This document shows, one piece after another, positions 51,152 to 60,265 of a DNA stretch of 64,000 nt. Position numbers and translations under genes: made by a program. The notes below the pieces were generated by a model. The model made no database searches. It saw only the letters and a program-made list of their open reading frames with translations, and was not told the DNA's origin. Origin of the DNA: DASRAJ01 sp035638255 (GTDB lineage Bacteria > Bacteroidota > Bacteroidia > Chitinophagales > UBA10324); NCBI GenBank assembly GCA_035638255.1, contig DASRAJ010000135.1, positions 1-64,000 of the forward strand. Reading direction: 5' to 3'. Every line of letters begins with the position of its first letter. Position 1 is the stretch's first letter.

Positions 51152-53146
51152 TCACCTTACCAGGGTTACATTTCCATTCATGATTACCGGCACATTGCTT
51201 TTCAAAACACAATTGATGACGAAGATATAAACTCCTAATTCACACGGTTCTGTTTTATAGGTTCCGTCCCATCGTTCATATACGTTGCTTGTTTCAAAAA
51301 TCAACTCTCCCCACCGGTTGTAAATCCGCATGCTGAGCGTAGCAACATCCTGCGGATTCAGTATTCCGAAAGTATTATCAATGGCATCATCACCGGGAGA
51401 AAAGGCATTGGGAACAAAAATCTCATTGCAAATGCCATTGCTCACCAAAACGGAATCGGTAGCCGTGCACCCATGTTCATCCTGAACAACTACAGAATAG
51501 ATTCCCGGCGCTGATGTAATCAAAGTGGATGAAGATGATCCATCATTCCACGCATAAGAAGCAAAAGCGTTTCCGGCCTCCAGCACAATTCCGCTTCCCC
51601 TGCAGGAAGAAGTATCAGGTCCTAACGATATTTTTATTTCATCCGTTAAAATATTTATTGAAGCCGAATCTTTACAGCCAAACTCATTGGTAACGGTTAC
51701 GGAATAATAGCCGCTATCGGCAGTCATGGTTTGCAACGAACTCCCATCCTGCCACAGATAAGTTTGATATCCCGGCCCCGGAGTTAAAAGAATAGTGTTG
51801 TCTTTGCAAAGAATGGTATCAACCCCAAGGCTAATTTCAACAGAAGAAGAATCAAGAGAAATGGTATCTGAAGCAACACATCCGTCGGCATACACTACCG
51901 TCACATAATACTTACCGGGACCGTTCGCCGTAAAAGTTTGTAAGGTTGATTGATCTTGCCACAAGTAAGAAACTCCTCCTGTATCTGCATCAAGAGTGAG
52001 AGAGAAGTTTCCACAGAGCGTTGTATCGCTGCCAAGGTTTACTTCGCAGCTTGTCACTACATAGCTATCAATAAAATTTGGAAGTCCCATTCCCGAACCG
52101 GCAAGAAGCGGAAATCCATCATAGACAAACCCGCAAGCAGCGCCGGCCAGATTAGGGTTGTTGATCACATCGAGAAAGGAAGGTCCATTCTTAGCAATGT
52201 AAACTTTTCCGTCCGGAGCAATTTGCACTGATCCATAATCATCATTATTGGTAACAAGAGTAACTGCAGATGCCTGGATATTTCCTGCGCTTAAATCATA
52301 CTGTACCACCTTTGCTGAGCCAAAGATGCCTCCAATGGCACAATAGAATTTAGTGTTGTCAGGAGAAAAACTGATTCCGTAGCAACCTCCTTGTGTCGGC
52401 AAATCAATTTGATTGGAAAGAGTTCCGGTGGCATTGTCAAAATCAAAAACTTCTACCGGTTGATTTACTTTCCAGCTCATAGACGATGCAACCCGGTGTC
52501 CATCAGGCGAAGCTTTCATTTGACCGATTGCTTGAGTATCATCTCCGGGATCAGCCGGATAAACCGAGCCAATGTTTGTTATCACAGCTGAACCAACTCC
52601 GGCCGAGGTTACGGGATAAGCATAAAAAGAGTTTGAATTCCATCCATGAACAAGAACCCATATATCAGTCCCGTTAGCATTCCTTACCGCCGTAATTTTT
52701 TCCGCTGCCACTCCAAGCAAAGGTTGATTCATGATAGTAACGCCTCCCAATCCGGCATTCAGAGTCATATCAACAATATTATATTGAATGCCGTTAGAGC
52801 CTGCCTGAGCATCAGCTGTGAAAATGTAGTATTTCGTGGTTGAACCCGGAAAAGGAGTGATGACACCGGACTGTGTAGAGGATGGGTTTCCTAACAAGCC
52901 TGCTTGCATCACGTTGTTATTATGGTCATAAACGGTAATGCCATCAGTGCTGAAAAGAACCGAGCCGCTTGCATCACAAATGTCTGCGCAACCTTCCCAT
53001 TGGTTTATAGGTCCTGTAATGGCCACAGCGGATCCTGAATTAAAATCTATTCCCGCGCCATACCCGAAAAACCAGACGTTGTATTCACCCTGACAATAAC
53101 TGAGCTGAGGCAATATGCTTATAGCGAAGAGTAAAAACTTTTTCAT
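51152..53146 (-). CDS. Large surface protein with gliding-motility-type (type B) T9SS C-terminal domain
   Basis: 664 residues. Signal peptide MKKFLLFAISILPQLSYCQ. Residues about 20-370 form a WD40/YVTN-like propeller (YGISFSPDNTKFYCA, VQIAPDGKVYIAKNGPS). Then come three Ig-like repeats of about 68 residues with LG.DT..C, SYLWQDQSTLQTF and YYVTV. The C-terminus is the gliding-motility-associated (CHU_C) domain, FVPNAFSPGDDAIDNTFGI, then MRIYNRWGELIFET and WDGTYK, a type B T9SS signal. Such proteins are usually held at the surface or released by PorV-independent routes with PorP/SprF-type partners. No such partner gene is adjacent. Confidence 0.92.
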   Translation of the reverse strand: MKKFLLFAISILPQLSYCQGEYNVWFFGYGAGIDFNSGSAVAITGPINQWEGCADICDASGSVLFSTDGITVYDHNNNVMQAGLLGNPSSTQSGVITPFPGSTTKYYIFTADAQAGSNGIQYNIVDMTLNAGLGGVTIMNQPLLGVAAEKITAVRNANGTDIWVLVHGWNSNSFYAYPVTSAGVGSAVITNIGSVYPADPGDDTQAIGQMKASPDGHRVASSMSWKVNQPVEVFDFDNATGTLSNQIDLPTQGGCYGISFSPDNTKFYCAIGGIFGSAKVVQYDLSAGNIQASAVTLVTNNDDYGSVQIAPDGKVYIAKNGPSFLDVINNPNLAGAACGFVYDGFPLLAGSGMGLPNFIDSYVVTSCEVNLGSDTTLCGNFSLTLDADTGGVSYLWQDQSTLQTFTANGPGKYYVTVVYADGCVASDTISLDSSSVEISLGVDTILCKDNTILLTPGPGYQTYLWQDGSSLQTMTADSGYYSVTVTNEFGCKDSASINILTDEIKISLGPDTSSCRGSGIVLEAGNAFASYAWNDGSSSSTLITSAPGIYSVVVQDEHGCTATDSVLVSNGICNEIFVPNAFSPGDDAIDNTFGILNPQDVATLSMRIYNRWGELIFETSNVYERWDGTYKTEPCELGVYIFVINCVLKSNVPVIMNGNVTLVR

Positions 53147-53390
53147 AGGGAAATTGAATTATGACTTGAAGATACGCAATGTTCATTTACCGGAACACGT
53201 CTCAAATTTGTACGCCAAGGTAAAGACATTGGGCAAGAGTTAGTCTGAAAGGGAAGAACAGGGCATTCTTGAAGTCACATGAATCGCCAACTGAAATTTT
53301 TTGGGAAGAAAGCTGAACTGAATCGGAATGAGAATAACTGATTGCAACACTACTATTTTTCACTTTCCCCCTTCATTCTCACGATACAAC

Positions 53391-54581
53391 TCACTGAGCA
53401 TACTTGGTGAGCACACGCCGCTCCAATTTATATCCAACAATAAAAGCATCTTTAATTCCCTTCTTGCGAATGTCAGCAAGTGCTTTCACGCACTCCTCAT
53501 AGTTCATATAGTTGCCGACCATATAACGATTGATTCCGGTTTCACTCTTGTCATTCTTAACTTCTTTGAAAGAAGAAAACGGCGGGCTCCTCAAATCGAG
53601 TGGCTTTGATGAAGCAGCGATTTGAATGCGATAGATGAGTTGCTCGGATGTAGGAGAGAGTGTAAGTGAAGGGGATGAATCTGCCACATTGATGTTTTGA
53701 GAATCAACATTTGAAATTTTTGTGGAAGAGATTTGAACTGAATCAGAATTCTTCACCACAACCCGATTATTTTGCAGCCCTTCACTTTCACTTTTATTTT
53801 CATTTTCATTCCCGCCTTCTACTGCATTTCTATAATCCGTGATTGCATTCAGTACGCCGTTCGCAATTTCATTCTGTCCCGTTTCCGAGTTCAAATACTT
53901 TTCTTCAGTGCGGTTGGTGAGGAAGCCCGTTTCAATGAGAATCGAAGGCATGGTTGTTCGCCACAGCACGAGAAATCCCGCCTGCTTCACGCCGCGGCTG
54001 GTTCTTCCTTCATGCTTAAACTGATCTTCAACTTTCGAAGCGAGATCAATGCTCTGTGTCATGTGCGCATTCTGATTCATGGTGAGAATTATGTAACCCT
54101 CCGGTGAATTCGGATCGAAGCCATCATAGTGCTGCTGATAATCGCTTTCCATCAGCACCACTTCATTTTCGCGCTTCGATACTTCAAGATTCCCTTCAGA
54201 TTTTTTTAAACCCATGAGCCATGTTTCCGTTCCATACGGCTCATGCGACCTGTTCGCGTTGCAGTGAATGGAAATAAAAAGATCAGCATCGTTGCGATTG
54301 GCAATGTCAGCGCGTTCATACAATTCGATGAACTCATCCGTGGCACGCGTGTAAATAACTTTGATATCAGGATATGTTTGTTTGATGAGTGCCCCTAACT
54401 TCAGCACTACAGAAAGTGTTACATCTTTTTCATTGGAGAAAGCGCCACGGCATCCGGAATCATGTCCGCCATGCCCTGCATCGAGCACAATGGTTTTTAT
54501 TTTATATCCCGAAGGTTGCGCGCTTAAGCAGAAGCTGCAGCTTGCAACACAGAACAGAAGCAATATAAATGTGCGAATCAT
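53391..54581 (-). CDS. N-acetylmuramoyl-L-alanine amidase with C-terminal SPOR-like domain
   Basis: 396 residues from ATG 54581 (MIRTFILLLFCVASC, signal peptide). The amidase_3 catalytic domain is intact: LDAGHGGHD (zinc His), SNEKDV (Glu), SIHCNAN (second His) and ILIETGFLTN (catalytic Glu). A Ser/Asn/Glu-rich linker of about 70 residues leads to a terminal SPOR-like domain (YRIQIAASSKPLDLRS, YMVGNYMNYEEC) which in the family binds denuded septal glycan. The enzyme cleaves the bond between MurNAc and L-Ala during cell separation. Divergent from lptD with only about 77 bases between start codons; a good -7 element lies in the gap. Confidence 0.93.
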   Translation of the reverse strand: MIRTFILLLFCVASCSFCLSAQPSGYKIKTIVLDAGHGGHDSGCRGAFSNEKDVTLSVVLKLGALIKQTYPDIKVIYTRATDEFIELYERADIANRNDADLFISIHCNANRSHEPYGTETWLMGLKKSEGNLEVSKRENEVVLMESDYQQHYDGFDPNSPEGYIILTMNQNAHMTQSIDLASKVEDQFKHEGRTSRGVKQAGFLVLWRTTMPSILIETGFLTNRTEEKYLNSETGQNEIANGVLNAITDYRNAVEGGNENENKSESEGLQNNRVVVKNSDSVQISSTKISNVDSQNINVADSSPSLTLSPTSEQLIYRIQIAASSKPLDLRSPPFSSFKEVKNDKSETGINRYMVGNYMNYEECVKALADIRKKGIKDAFIVGYKLERRVLTKYAQ

Positions 54582-54625
54582 ATTCTCTCTCGCTTTTCGT
54601 TTAAAACTTTCACTTGCAATCAACG

Positions 54626-54633
54626 CAAAGATA
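54626..54633 (-). promoter_or_regulatory. Putative -7 element TATCTTTG of the amidase gene
   Basis: Minus-strand TATCTTTG fits TAnnTTTG, 45 bases before ATG 54581. A weaker tattttcg box on the plus strand could serve lptD. Confidence 0.5.
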
Positions 54634-54658
54634 GATGCGATATTTTCGCTGTGGCATT

Positions 54659-57403
54659 ATGCGAATGATCTCTTTCCTCACTGTGATGTTGATTGCTTCG
54701 TGTTTGTACGCAAGTGCATACACTGTTGTTTCTTCCCGAACGCAAAAAAGCTCCCTTCTGAACAACTTCCAAAAAGCAGGAAGCATTGATGCAGAAGCTA
54801 TTTCTTACAAAGTGGAAAGAAGTTTCCTCATGAATGACTTGCTAAGACTGCCGTTCGGTCATTCAGAAGGAACCTTCTTACAAGACGAAGCTTTCTGCAA
54901 TGACTTCGTAAAACATTCCCTCTCTTCATCCTTTGCAATTATTCCACCCGACACCATTCCCCGCGACACCACTAAACTCGATTCTCTTTCTTCTTCCCGC
55001 ATAAAGAAATCTTCCGACTCACTCGATGCACCCGTAAAATATCACGCCGATGATTCAACCTGGATGGATGTTACGCATCAGAAAGTGTATTTAATCGGCA
55101 ATGCAAAAGTGGAGTACAAGGATATTACCCTCACCGCTGACTCCATTGTGTTTGACTGGAGCAACAGTGAAGTGATTGCAATAGGAAGGAAAGATTCTTC
55201 GGGGAAAGTTGCCGGTAAACCCATGTTCGCGCAGGGTGATCGCAATTACAAAGCAGAGCGCATCGCATACAGTTTCAAAACGAAAAAAGGAAAGATCACA
55301 GAGATCACAACACAGGAAGGAGAAGGTTTCATCCGCAGTGATGTTGTGAAGCGGCTGCCGAATGAAGTGCTGTTCGGGAAAAATAATATTTACACCACGT
55401 GCGATGAAGACCATCCTCATTTCTACATTGCCACGAATAAGATCAAAGTGATTCCAAACAAAGCAATCATCACCGGCCCCGCAAATCTGGTGGTAGCTGA
55501 TGTGAGAACCCCCTTGTTTGTTCCCTTCGGAATTTTTCCGCTGAGCGATAAAAGAAAATCGGGAATCATTTTCCCGGAATATGGCGAACGCACTGATCTC
55601 GGATTTTATCTCGAACACGGCGGCTACTATTTCGGCATCAGCGATCATCTTGATCTCGCACTCTCCGGAAATATTTATTCGAAAGGAAGCTGGCTACTCA
55701 ATGCTTCATCACGTTTCATTTCACGCTACCGCTTTAGCGGCGGATTCAGCATCACCTACTCAAACACGCGTACGTTTTTCGCTGAAACGAATAAGTACGT
55801 TCCCGCTACAAATTTCAAGGTGAATATGAATTACGCCCAGGATGCCAAAGCCCGGCCTAACAGTTCCTTCAATGCTACCGTGTCATTTGCCACGCCGGGG
55901 TTTGCTCAGCTTTTCGGTAATCCGCAGAATGCATATCTCGACAACACGTACCAGTCTTCGATTTCTTATCGTCAAACCATTCCAAACTCGCCCTTTAATT
56001 ATACCATCTCGGCATCTCACAGCCAAAGTACGCTCACACACGTGGTGAGCTTGCAGCTCCCGGTTTTTAATTTCAGCATGAATCAATTGTATCCTTTTCA
56101 AAAGAAAGAACCTGTCGGCAAACCAAAATGGTTTGAGAAAATCGGATTGACATACACCCTGAATGCAAGGAACCAATTAAGCACATTGGACACGCTGCTT
56201 TTTCATGAAGATCCCTTCACTAAAACTTTTACCGGAGTCCTTCAGCAAGTTCCGATTAGTGCGCCGTTTCAAATTTTCCGTTATCTCATCGTCACGCCTT
56301 CTTTCAACTACAACGAGACATGGGCGCTGCAAACGATCAGGAAGAGTTGGGATGCAACCTCGCAGCGGGTGATCAATGACACCATTCGAAATTTTGCCGC
56401 CGCACGTGACTATTCATTAAACATGAGCGCTTCTACGCGCCTCTATGGAATGGTGCAGTTCAAACACGGGAAAATAAAAGCGATCCGTCACGTCTTTAAT
56501 CCCTCGGTGGGCTATAGCTATCGCCCTGATTTTAGTGAGTCAAGATGGAATGCTTTCAAGACCGTTCAAGTGGATTCGAAAAAAACCACGAGAAAGTATT
56601 CCATTTTCGAAGGCGGCATTTTTAGCGGGCCACCAGCAGGTAAATTCAGCGGCATCAACGTTTCGCTGAATAATAATCTTGAGATGAAAGTGTTTTCGAA
56701 AAAAGATACGGTGACAGGAATGAAGAAAATCAAGCTGCTCGATGCGTTCGCCATGACCGGCAGCTACAACTTTGCTGTTGACACGTTGCGCATGTCAGTC
56801 ATCAGCATGTCAGGAAGAACAACATTGTTCGATAAGATCAACATCAACTTCGGTGCAAGCTTCGATCCCTACATAGGAGATACATTTGGCAGGAGACAAA
56901 ATGTTTTTGTGTGGGATGCGCAGCACAAGCTTGCGCGTCTTACCAGCGCGACCATCGGTCTTGATGCAAGATTTGAATCACCGAAAAAGACGGATGTTTC
57001 GAAACTCACCCAGGCACAGACCGATTACCTCATCAACTCACAGAATGTTTATGAGGACTTTAGTATTCCCTGGAGTTTCAGCACAGGATACAGTTTATTC
57101 ATCACTAAAGTGAGAGGCATCACAGGCAATGATTCTACCGCATTCACGCAGACGATTAATTTCAACGGATCATTTAACCTCACGCGCAATTGGCGCATCA
57201 CCGGTCAAACATCCTTTGATTTTGTTCACCACGAATTTCCCACGGCATTTATTCAAATCAATCGCGATCTCCATTGCTGGGAATTGAGCATGTCCTGGAT
57301 TCCATTTGGCATCCGGCAGAGCTACACATTTACATTGCGCGTGAAAGCATCAGTGTTGCAGGATTTGAAGTTGCATAAGCAGCAGGGGTGGAATGAATAC
57401 TGA
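54659..57403 (+). CDS. lptD: LptD-like LPS-assembly outer-membrane protein
   Basis: About 914 residues from ATG 54659 (MRMISFLTVMLIASCLYAS, signal peptide; ATG 54635 is possible). An N-terminal OstA/LptA-type jellyroll (MDVTHQKVYLIGNAKVEYKD, LTADSIVFDWSNSEV, IYTTCDEDHPHFYIATNK) is followed by the plug-to-barrel junction FPLSDKRKSGIIFPEYG and a long beta-barrel. LptD inserts lipopolysaccharide into the outer leaflet of the outer membrane. The N-terminus has an extra 90-residue Ser-rich stretch before the jellyroll. Not adjacent to lptA-type genes; the OstA-like gene is about 8 kb away. The downstream spacer is full of repeats. Confidence 0.9.
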   Translation: MRMISFLTVMLIASCLYASAYTVVSSRTQKSSLLNNFQKAGSIDAEAISYKVERSFLMNDLLRLPFGHSEGTFLQDEAFCNDFVKHSLSSSFAIIPPDTIPRDTTKLDSLSSSRIKKSSDSLDAPVKYHADDSTWMDVTHQKVYLIGNAKVEYKDITLTADSIVFDWSNSEVIAIGRKDSSGKVAGKPMFAQGDRNYKAERIAYSFKTKKGKITEITTQEGEGFIRSDVVKRLPNEVLFGKNNIYTTCDEDHPHFYIATNKIKVIPNKAIITGPANLVVADVRTPLFVPFGIFPLSDKRKSGIIFPEYGERTDLGFYLEHGGYYFGISDHLDLALSGNIYSKGSWLLNASSRFISRYRFSGGFSITYSNTRTFFAETNKYVPATNFKVNMNYAQDAKARPNSSFNATVSFATPGFAQLFGNPQNAYLDNTYQSSISYRQTIPNSPFNYTISASHSQSTLTHVVSLQLPVFNFSMNQLYPFQKKEPVGKPKWFEKIGLTYTLNARNQLSTLDTLLFHEDPFTKTFTGVLQQVPISAPFQIFRYLIVTPSFNYNETWALQTIRKSWDATSQRVINDTIRNFAAARDYSLNMSASTRLYGMVQFKHGKIKAIRHVFNPSVGYSYRPDFSESRWNAFKTVQVDSKKTTRKYSIFEGGIFSGPPAGKFSGINVSLNNNLEMKVFSKKDTVTGMKKIKLLDAFAMTGSYNFAVDTLRMSVISMSGRTTLFDKININFGASFDPYIGDTFGRRQNVFVWDAQHKLARLTSATIGLDARFESPKKTDVSKLTQAQTDYLINSQNVYEDFSIPWSFSTGYSLFITKVRGITGNDSTAFTQTINFNGSFNLTRNWRITGQTSFDFVHHEFPTAFIQINRDLHCWELSMSWIPFGIRQSYTFTLRVKASVLQDLKLHKQQGWNEY

Positions 57404-57404
57404 G

Positions 57405-57461
57405 GGTGAGAGGTGAGACGTGAGAGGTGAGAGGTGAGACGTGAGAGGTGAGAGGTGAGAC
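57405..57461 (+). repeat. 21-bp tandem repeat just after lptD
   Basis: Units starting ggtgagaggtgagacgtgag at 57405 and 57426, with a partial third at 57447, giving a 21-base period. The run begins two bases after the lptD stop codon. Confidence 0.8.
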
Positions 57462-57689
57462 TTGTGGACTTGAGACTTGTGGACGCAAGATGTATGACAC
57501 AAGAAGCGCCATCAATCCATCCGTATTTTACCTCTATTAGATTGCCGAAGCATTAGATATTGAACTAACAGGAATTCTTGACCTCAAAAAATAATTGACG
57601 GAGTCGGTAGATGATTCTCACAACATATCTGTGCAATAGAATAATCGTCCACTATCTTTTTAGAAGTCCGCAAGTCTCAAGTCCACAAG
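57461..57689. repeat. Inverted repeat pair (cttgtggacttgagacttg)
   Basis: The arm at 57461-57484 matches the inverted copy at 57666-57689 at 23 of 24 positions; the central 19 are perfect. Further caagtctcaagtcc-type units continue to about 57752. The pair flanks 181 bases without a visible gene. This and the 21-mer run account for most of the 353-base spacer 57404-57756. Confidence 0.75.
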
Positions 57690-57756
57690 TCCGCGAGTCT
57701 CATGTCCACAAGACCCCTGTCCGCAAGTCTCAAATCCACGAGTCTCAAGTCCGATT

Positions 57757-58683
57757 TCAATGATTCAACAGCGCTCCAAAAACAGTTTGAATAATATTGT
57801 TCGCTGTGCCCATTGGGTCTTTGCGAATCTTCGCTTCTTCCTGCGCTAAGGTGAAGAACAGTCCGTCGAGCGCTTTCTGAGTCACATAAGAAGTGAGATC
57901 AGGATTTACTTTACTCACGAACGGAATTTTATTGTAGTTAGTAAAAACATCGTTCCAATACTTGGTCGCATTTGTAGCCGCAAGGGCAGACTGAATCACG
58001 GGTTTGAACTTGGTGGTGAGCTGCGCTGAAGTTGTTTTCTTCAGGTATTGTGTGGCTGCATCGTTTGGTCCGGTGAGAATCTTTGCTGCATCTGAAAATG
58101 ACATCTGCTTCACTGCATTAATAAAAATAGGTGCAGCATCTTTCGATGCTTTTTCTGCTGCGCGATTCATGCTTAAGATCGCATTATCAACCTGGGCTCC
58201 CATCCCTATAGAGCGCAGTTTTGATTCAACATCTTTTGCTTCAGGAGGCATCAAAATCTTTACAGCTAAATTTTTGAAGAAACCATCAGTGATAGAAAGT
58301 TTATCAGAGCTTTTCTGCGCACCCAGACTCAATGCTTCTTTCAGCCCTGAAACGATTTGATCGTTACTAAGTCCTCCAATTCCACTTTGATTTGAAGAGG
58401 AAGAGGATGGCGATTGCTGAGAAGAGCTTCCCGGAGAACCTGATTTGGTTCCTTTGGTTGACGGTGCAGTTGTTGAAGATCCGCCTTGTTTTGAAGAAGG
58501 GGAAGAAGGCGATTGTTGAGAAGTACTTCCGGTTGAACCTGATTTGGTTCCTTTTGTCGTCTGAGTACTTGTTGTTGTTGTTGATGAAGAACCGGTTTTG
58601 GTTCCCTGCGATTGTGACATTTGCGCACAGGAGCTGCATATAAACCCTGCAATCAACAGAAAGGATGAGAAAGTTTTAAACAT
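57757..58683 (-). CDS. DUF4197 lipoprotein with repetitive Ser/Thr-rich linker
   Basis: 308 residues from ATG 58683 (MFKTFSSFLLIAGFICSSC, lipobox near CSSC). Residues about 20-105 are a disordered linker with repeats, GTKSGS and SQQSPSS occurring twice each. The C-terminal 200 residues are a DUF4197 domain: LSNDQIVSGLKEALSLGAQ, DGFFKNLAVKILMPPEA and ALDGLFFTLAQEEAKIRKDP, an all-helical fold of unknown function. Gram-negative species usually carry it as a periplasmic or lipid-anchored protein. In-frame starts extend to 58764, but the lipobox fits only the 58683 start. Confidence 0.9.
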   Translation of the reverse strand: MFKTFSSFLLIAGFICSSCAQMSQSQGTKTGSSSTTTTSTQTTKGTKSGSTGSTSQQSPSSPSSKQGGSSTTAPSTKGTKSGSPGSSSQQSPSSSSSNQSGIGGLSNDQIVSGLKEALSLGAQKSSDKLSITDGFFKNLAVKILMPPEAKDVESKLRSIGMGAQVDNAILSMNRAAEKASKDAAPIFINAVKQMSFSDAAKILTGPNDAATQYLKKTTSAQLTTKFKPVIQSALAATNATKYWNDVFTNYNKIPFVSKVNPDLTSYVTQKALDGLFFTLAQEEAKIRKDPMGTANNIIQTVFGALLNH

Positions 58684-58843
58684 GATAGAAAGTTTGGTGC
58701 TGCAATTTACAAAATCATGCCAAAGGAAAATCTGTTCCGGGTTTCCCGAATGAATCGGGAACATCTCTCGTTTCAGGTTTAGAATTTGAAGCTACTAATT
58801 TCGCCGTTAAGGGAACCCCAAATACCAAACACTACCGGTCTCA

Positions 58844-60145
58844 ATGGTTTCAGGAAATTCTAAACTTTTTGCTACAATCATCACGATCGGCGATGAACTC
58901 CTGATCGGGCAAGTCATTGATACCAATTCCGCTTTTATTGGACAAGAGCTGAGCAAGATTGGTTTTACTGTAAGAAGAAGAATTGCTGTGGGTGATGAAA
59001 AGCAGGAAATCATTTCTGCTCTCGATGAGGCAAAAGCAATCAGCGATCTCATCCTCATTACGGGTGGATTGGGACCAACGAATGATGACATCACCAAACA
59101 CACCCTCAGTGAATATTTCGGGAGTAAGCCGGTGATGAATGAAGAAATCCTTACGATGGTAAAAAATATTTTTCAGAAGCTGAATCGCCCTATGCCGGAC
59201 GTCAACAAGAAACAAGCAGAGCTTCCGGACAACTGCATTCCGATCAAAAATTTTTTCGGCACTGCACCGGGAATGTGGTTCGTCCAAAGGACTCCTGACG
59301 GAGAGCGGGAAGAAAAAGTTTTTGTCGCCATGCCCGGCGTGCCTTTCGAGATGAAACCGATGATGACTGATCTTGTGGTTCCGAAATTGAAATCTCACTT
59401 CTCAGCACGAAGCCCTTCGGGCGAAACACCGATCATCATTCACCGCACCATTCACACTCAGGGTATCGGTGAATCTTTTCTCGCGGAAAAAATAAAAGAC
59501 ATTGAAGAAAGCTTTCCTGAAAATTTCAAGCTCGCTTACTTGCCTCACTATTCTCTCCTTCGGCTTCGCATTACAGCTACCGGCAGTGATGAAACTTCAC
59601 TGCGTACACAGGTGAAAGTGCTGGAAGAAAAAATTCGCGGACGGGTAGGCGAATTTATTTTCGGCTATGATGATACTTCACTTGAAAAAGAAATCGGGAT
59701 CCTGTTACGCGAAAAAAATAAAACCGTCTCCATTGCTGAGAGCTGCACCGGCGGATTGGTAGCTCATAAACTTGTTTCGGTCCCCGGCGCTTCTGAATAT
59801 TTTGTTGGAAGCATTGTGAGTTACTCTTATGATTTGAAGAAAATGCTGCTCGATGTAAAAGAAGAAACGCTCGCGACGTATGGCGCAGTGAGTGAAGAAG
59901 CAGTTCGTGAGATGCTAATGGGAGCGCTGAAGAAAACAAAAAGCGACTACGCTATTTCCATTTCAGGAATTGCCGGACCCGGTGGAGGCACAGCTGACAA
60001 ACCGGTAGGTACCGTTTGGATTGCGGTTGGAAGCAATGAGAAAATCATTTTGAAAAAATTTTTCTTCACGCGTGGCAGAGAAATTATTATGGAGTACACT
60101 GCTATTGCAGCGTTGGGGATGTTGTGGAGATTTATGACCGGGTAA
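58844..60145 (+). CDS. cinA: CinA-like NMN amidohydrolase (competence/damage-inducible protein A)
   Basis: 433 residues, full-length two-domain CinA. The N-terminal MoaB-like domain has TIGDELLIGQVIDTN and TGGLGPTNDD. The C-terminal CinA domain (from about 280) has ESCTGGLVAHKL with the catalytic Ser and GIAGPGGG near the end, both as in PncC nicotinamide nucleotide amidases. CinA hydrolyses NMN to nicotinate mononucleotide and the N-terminal domain has ADP-ribose pyrophosphatase activity in characterised cases. It therefore links to NAD recycling. Divergent from the DUF4197 gene. Confidence 0.94.
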   Translation: MVSGNSKLFATIITIGDELLIGQVIDTNSAFIGQELSKIGFTVRRRIAVGDEKQEIISALDEAKAISDLILITGGLGPTNDDITKHTLSEYFGSKPVMNEEILTMVKNIFQKLNRPMPDVNKKQAELPDNCIPIKNFFGTAPGMWFVQRTPDGEREEKVFVAMPGVPFEMKPMMTDLVVPKLKSHFSARSPSGETPIIIHRTIHTQGIGESFLAEKIKDIEESFPENFKLAYLPHYSLLRLRITATGSDETSLRTQVKVLEEKIRGRVGEFIFGYDDTSLEKEIGILLREKNKTVSIAESCTGGLVAHKLVSVPGASEYFVGSIVSYSYDLKKMLLDVKEETLATYGAVSEEAVREMLMGALKKTKSDYAISISGIAGPGGGTADKPVGTVWIAVGSNEKIILKKFFFTRGREIIMEYTAIAALGMLWRFMTG

Positions 60146-60265
60146 CAACAATTAGTCATTAAAGTGTCACATCATTGAGATTCATATAGTTTTTAAGGCG
60201 CTTTATAGATTTATTTTCCCTGTTCGATAGTGTACTATGTATAATTGGAAGCAAATACTACTTCT

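Noticed and set aside
57405..57752. CRISPR or clustered regulatory repeats after lptD
   Set aside because: Units are short, contiguous and without spacers; they are simple tandem and inverted repeats.
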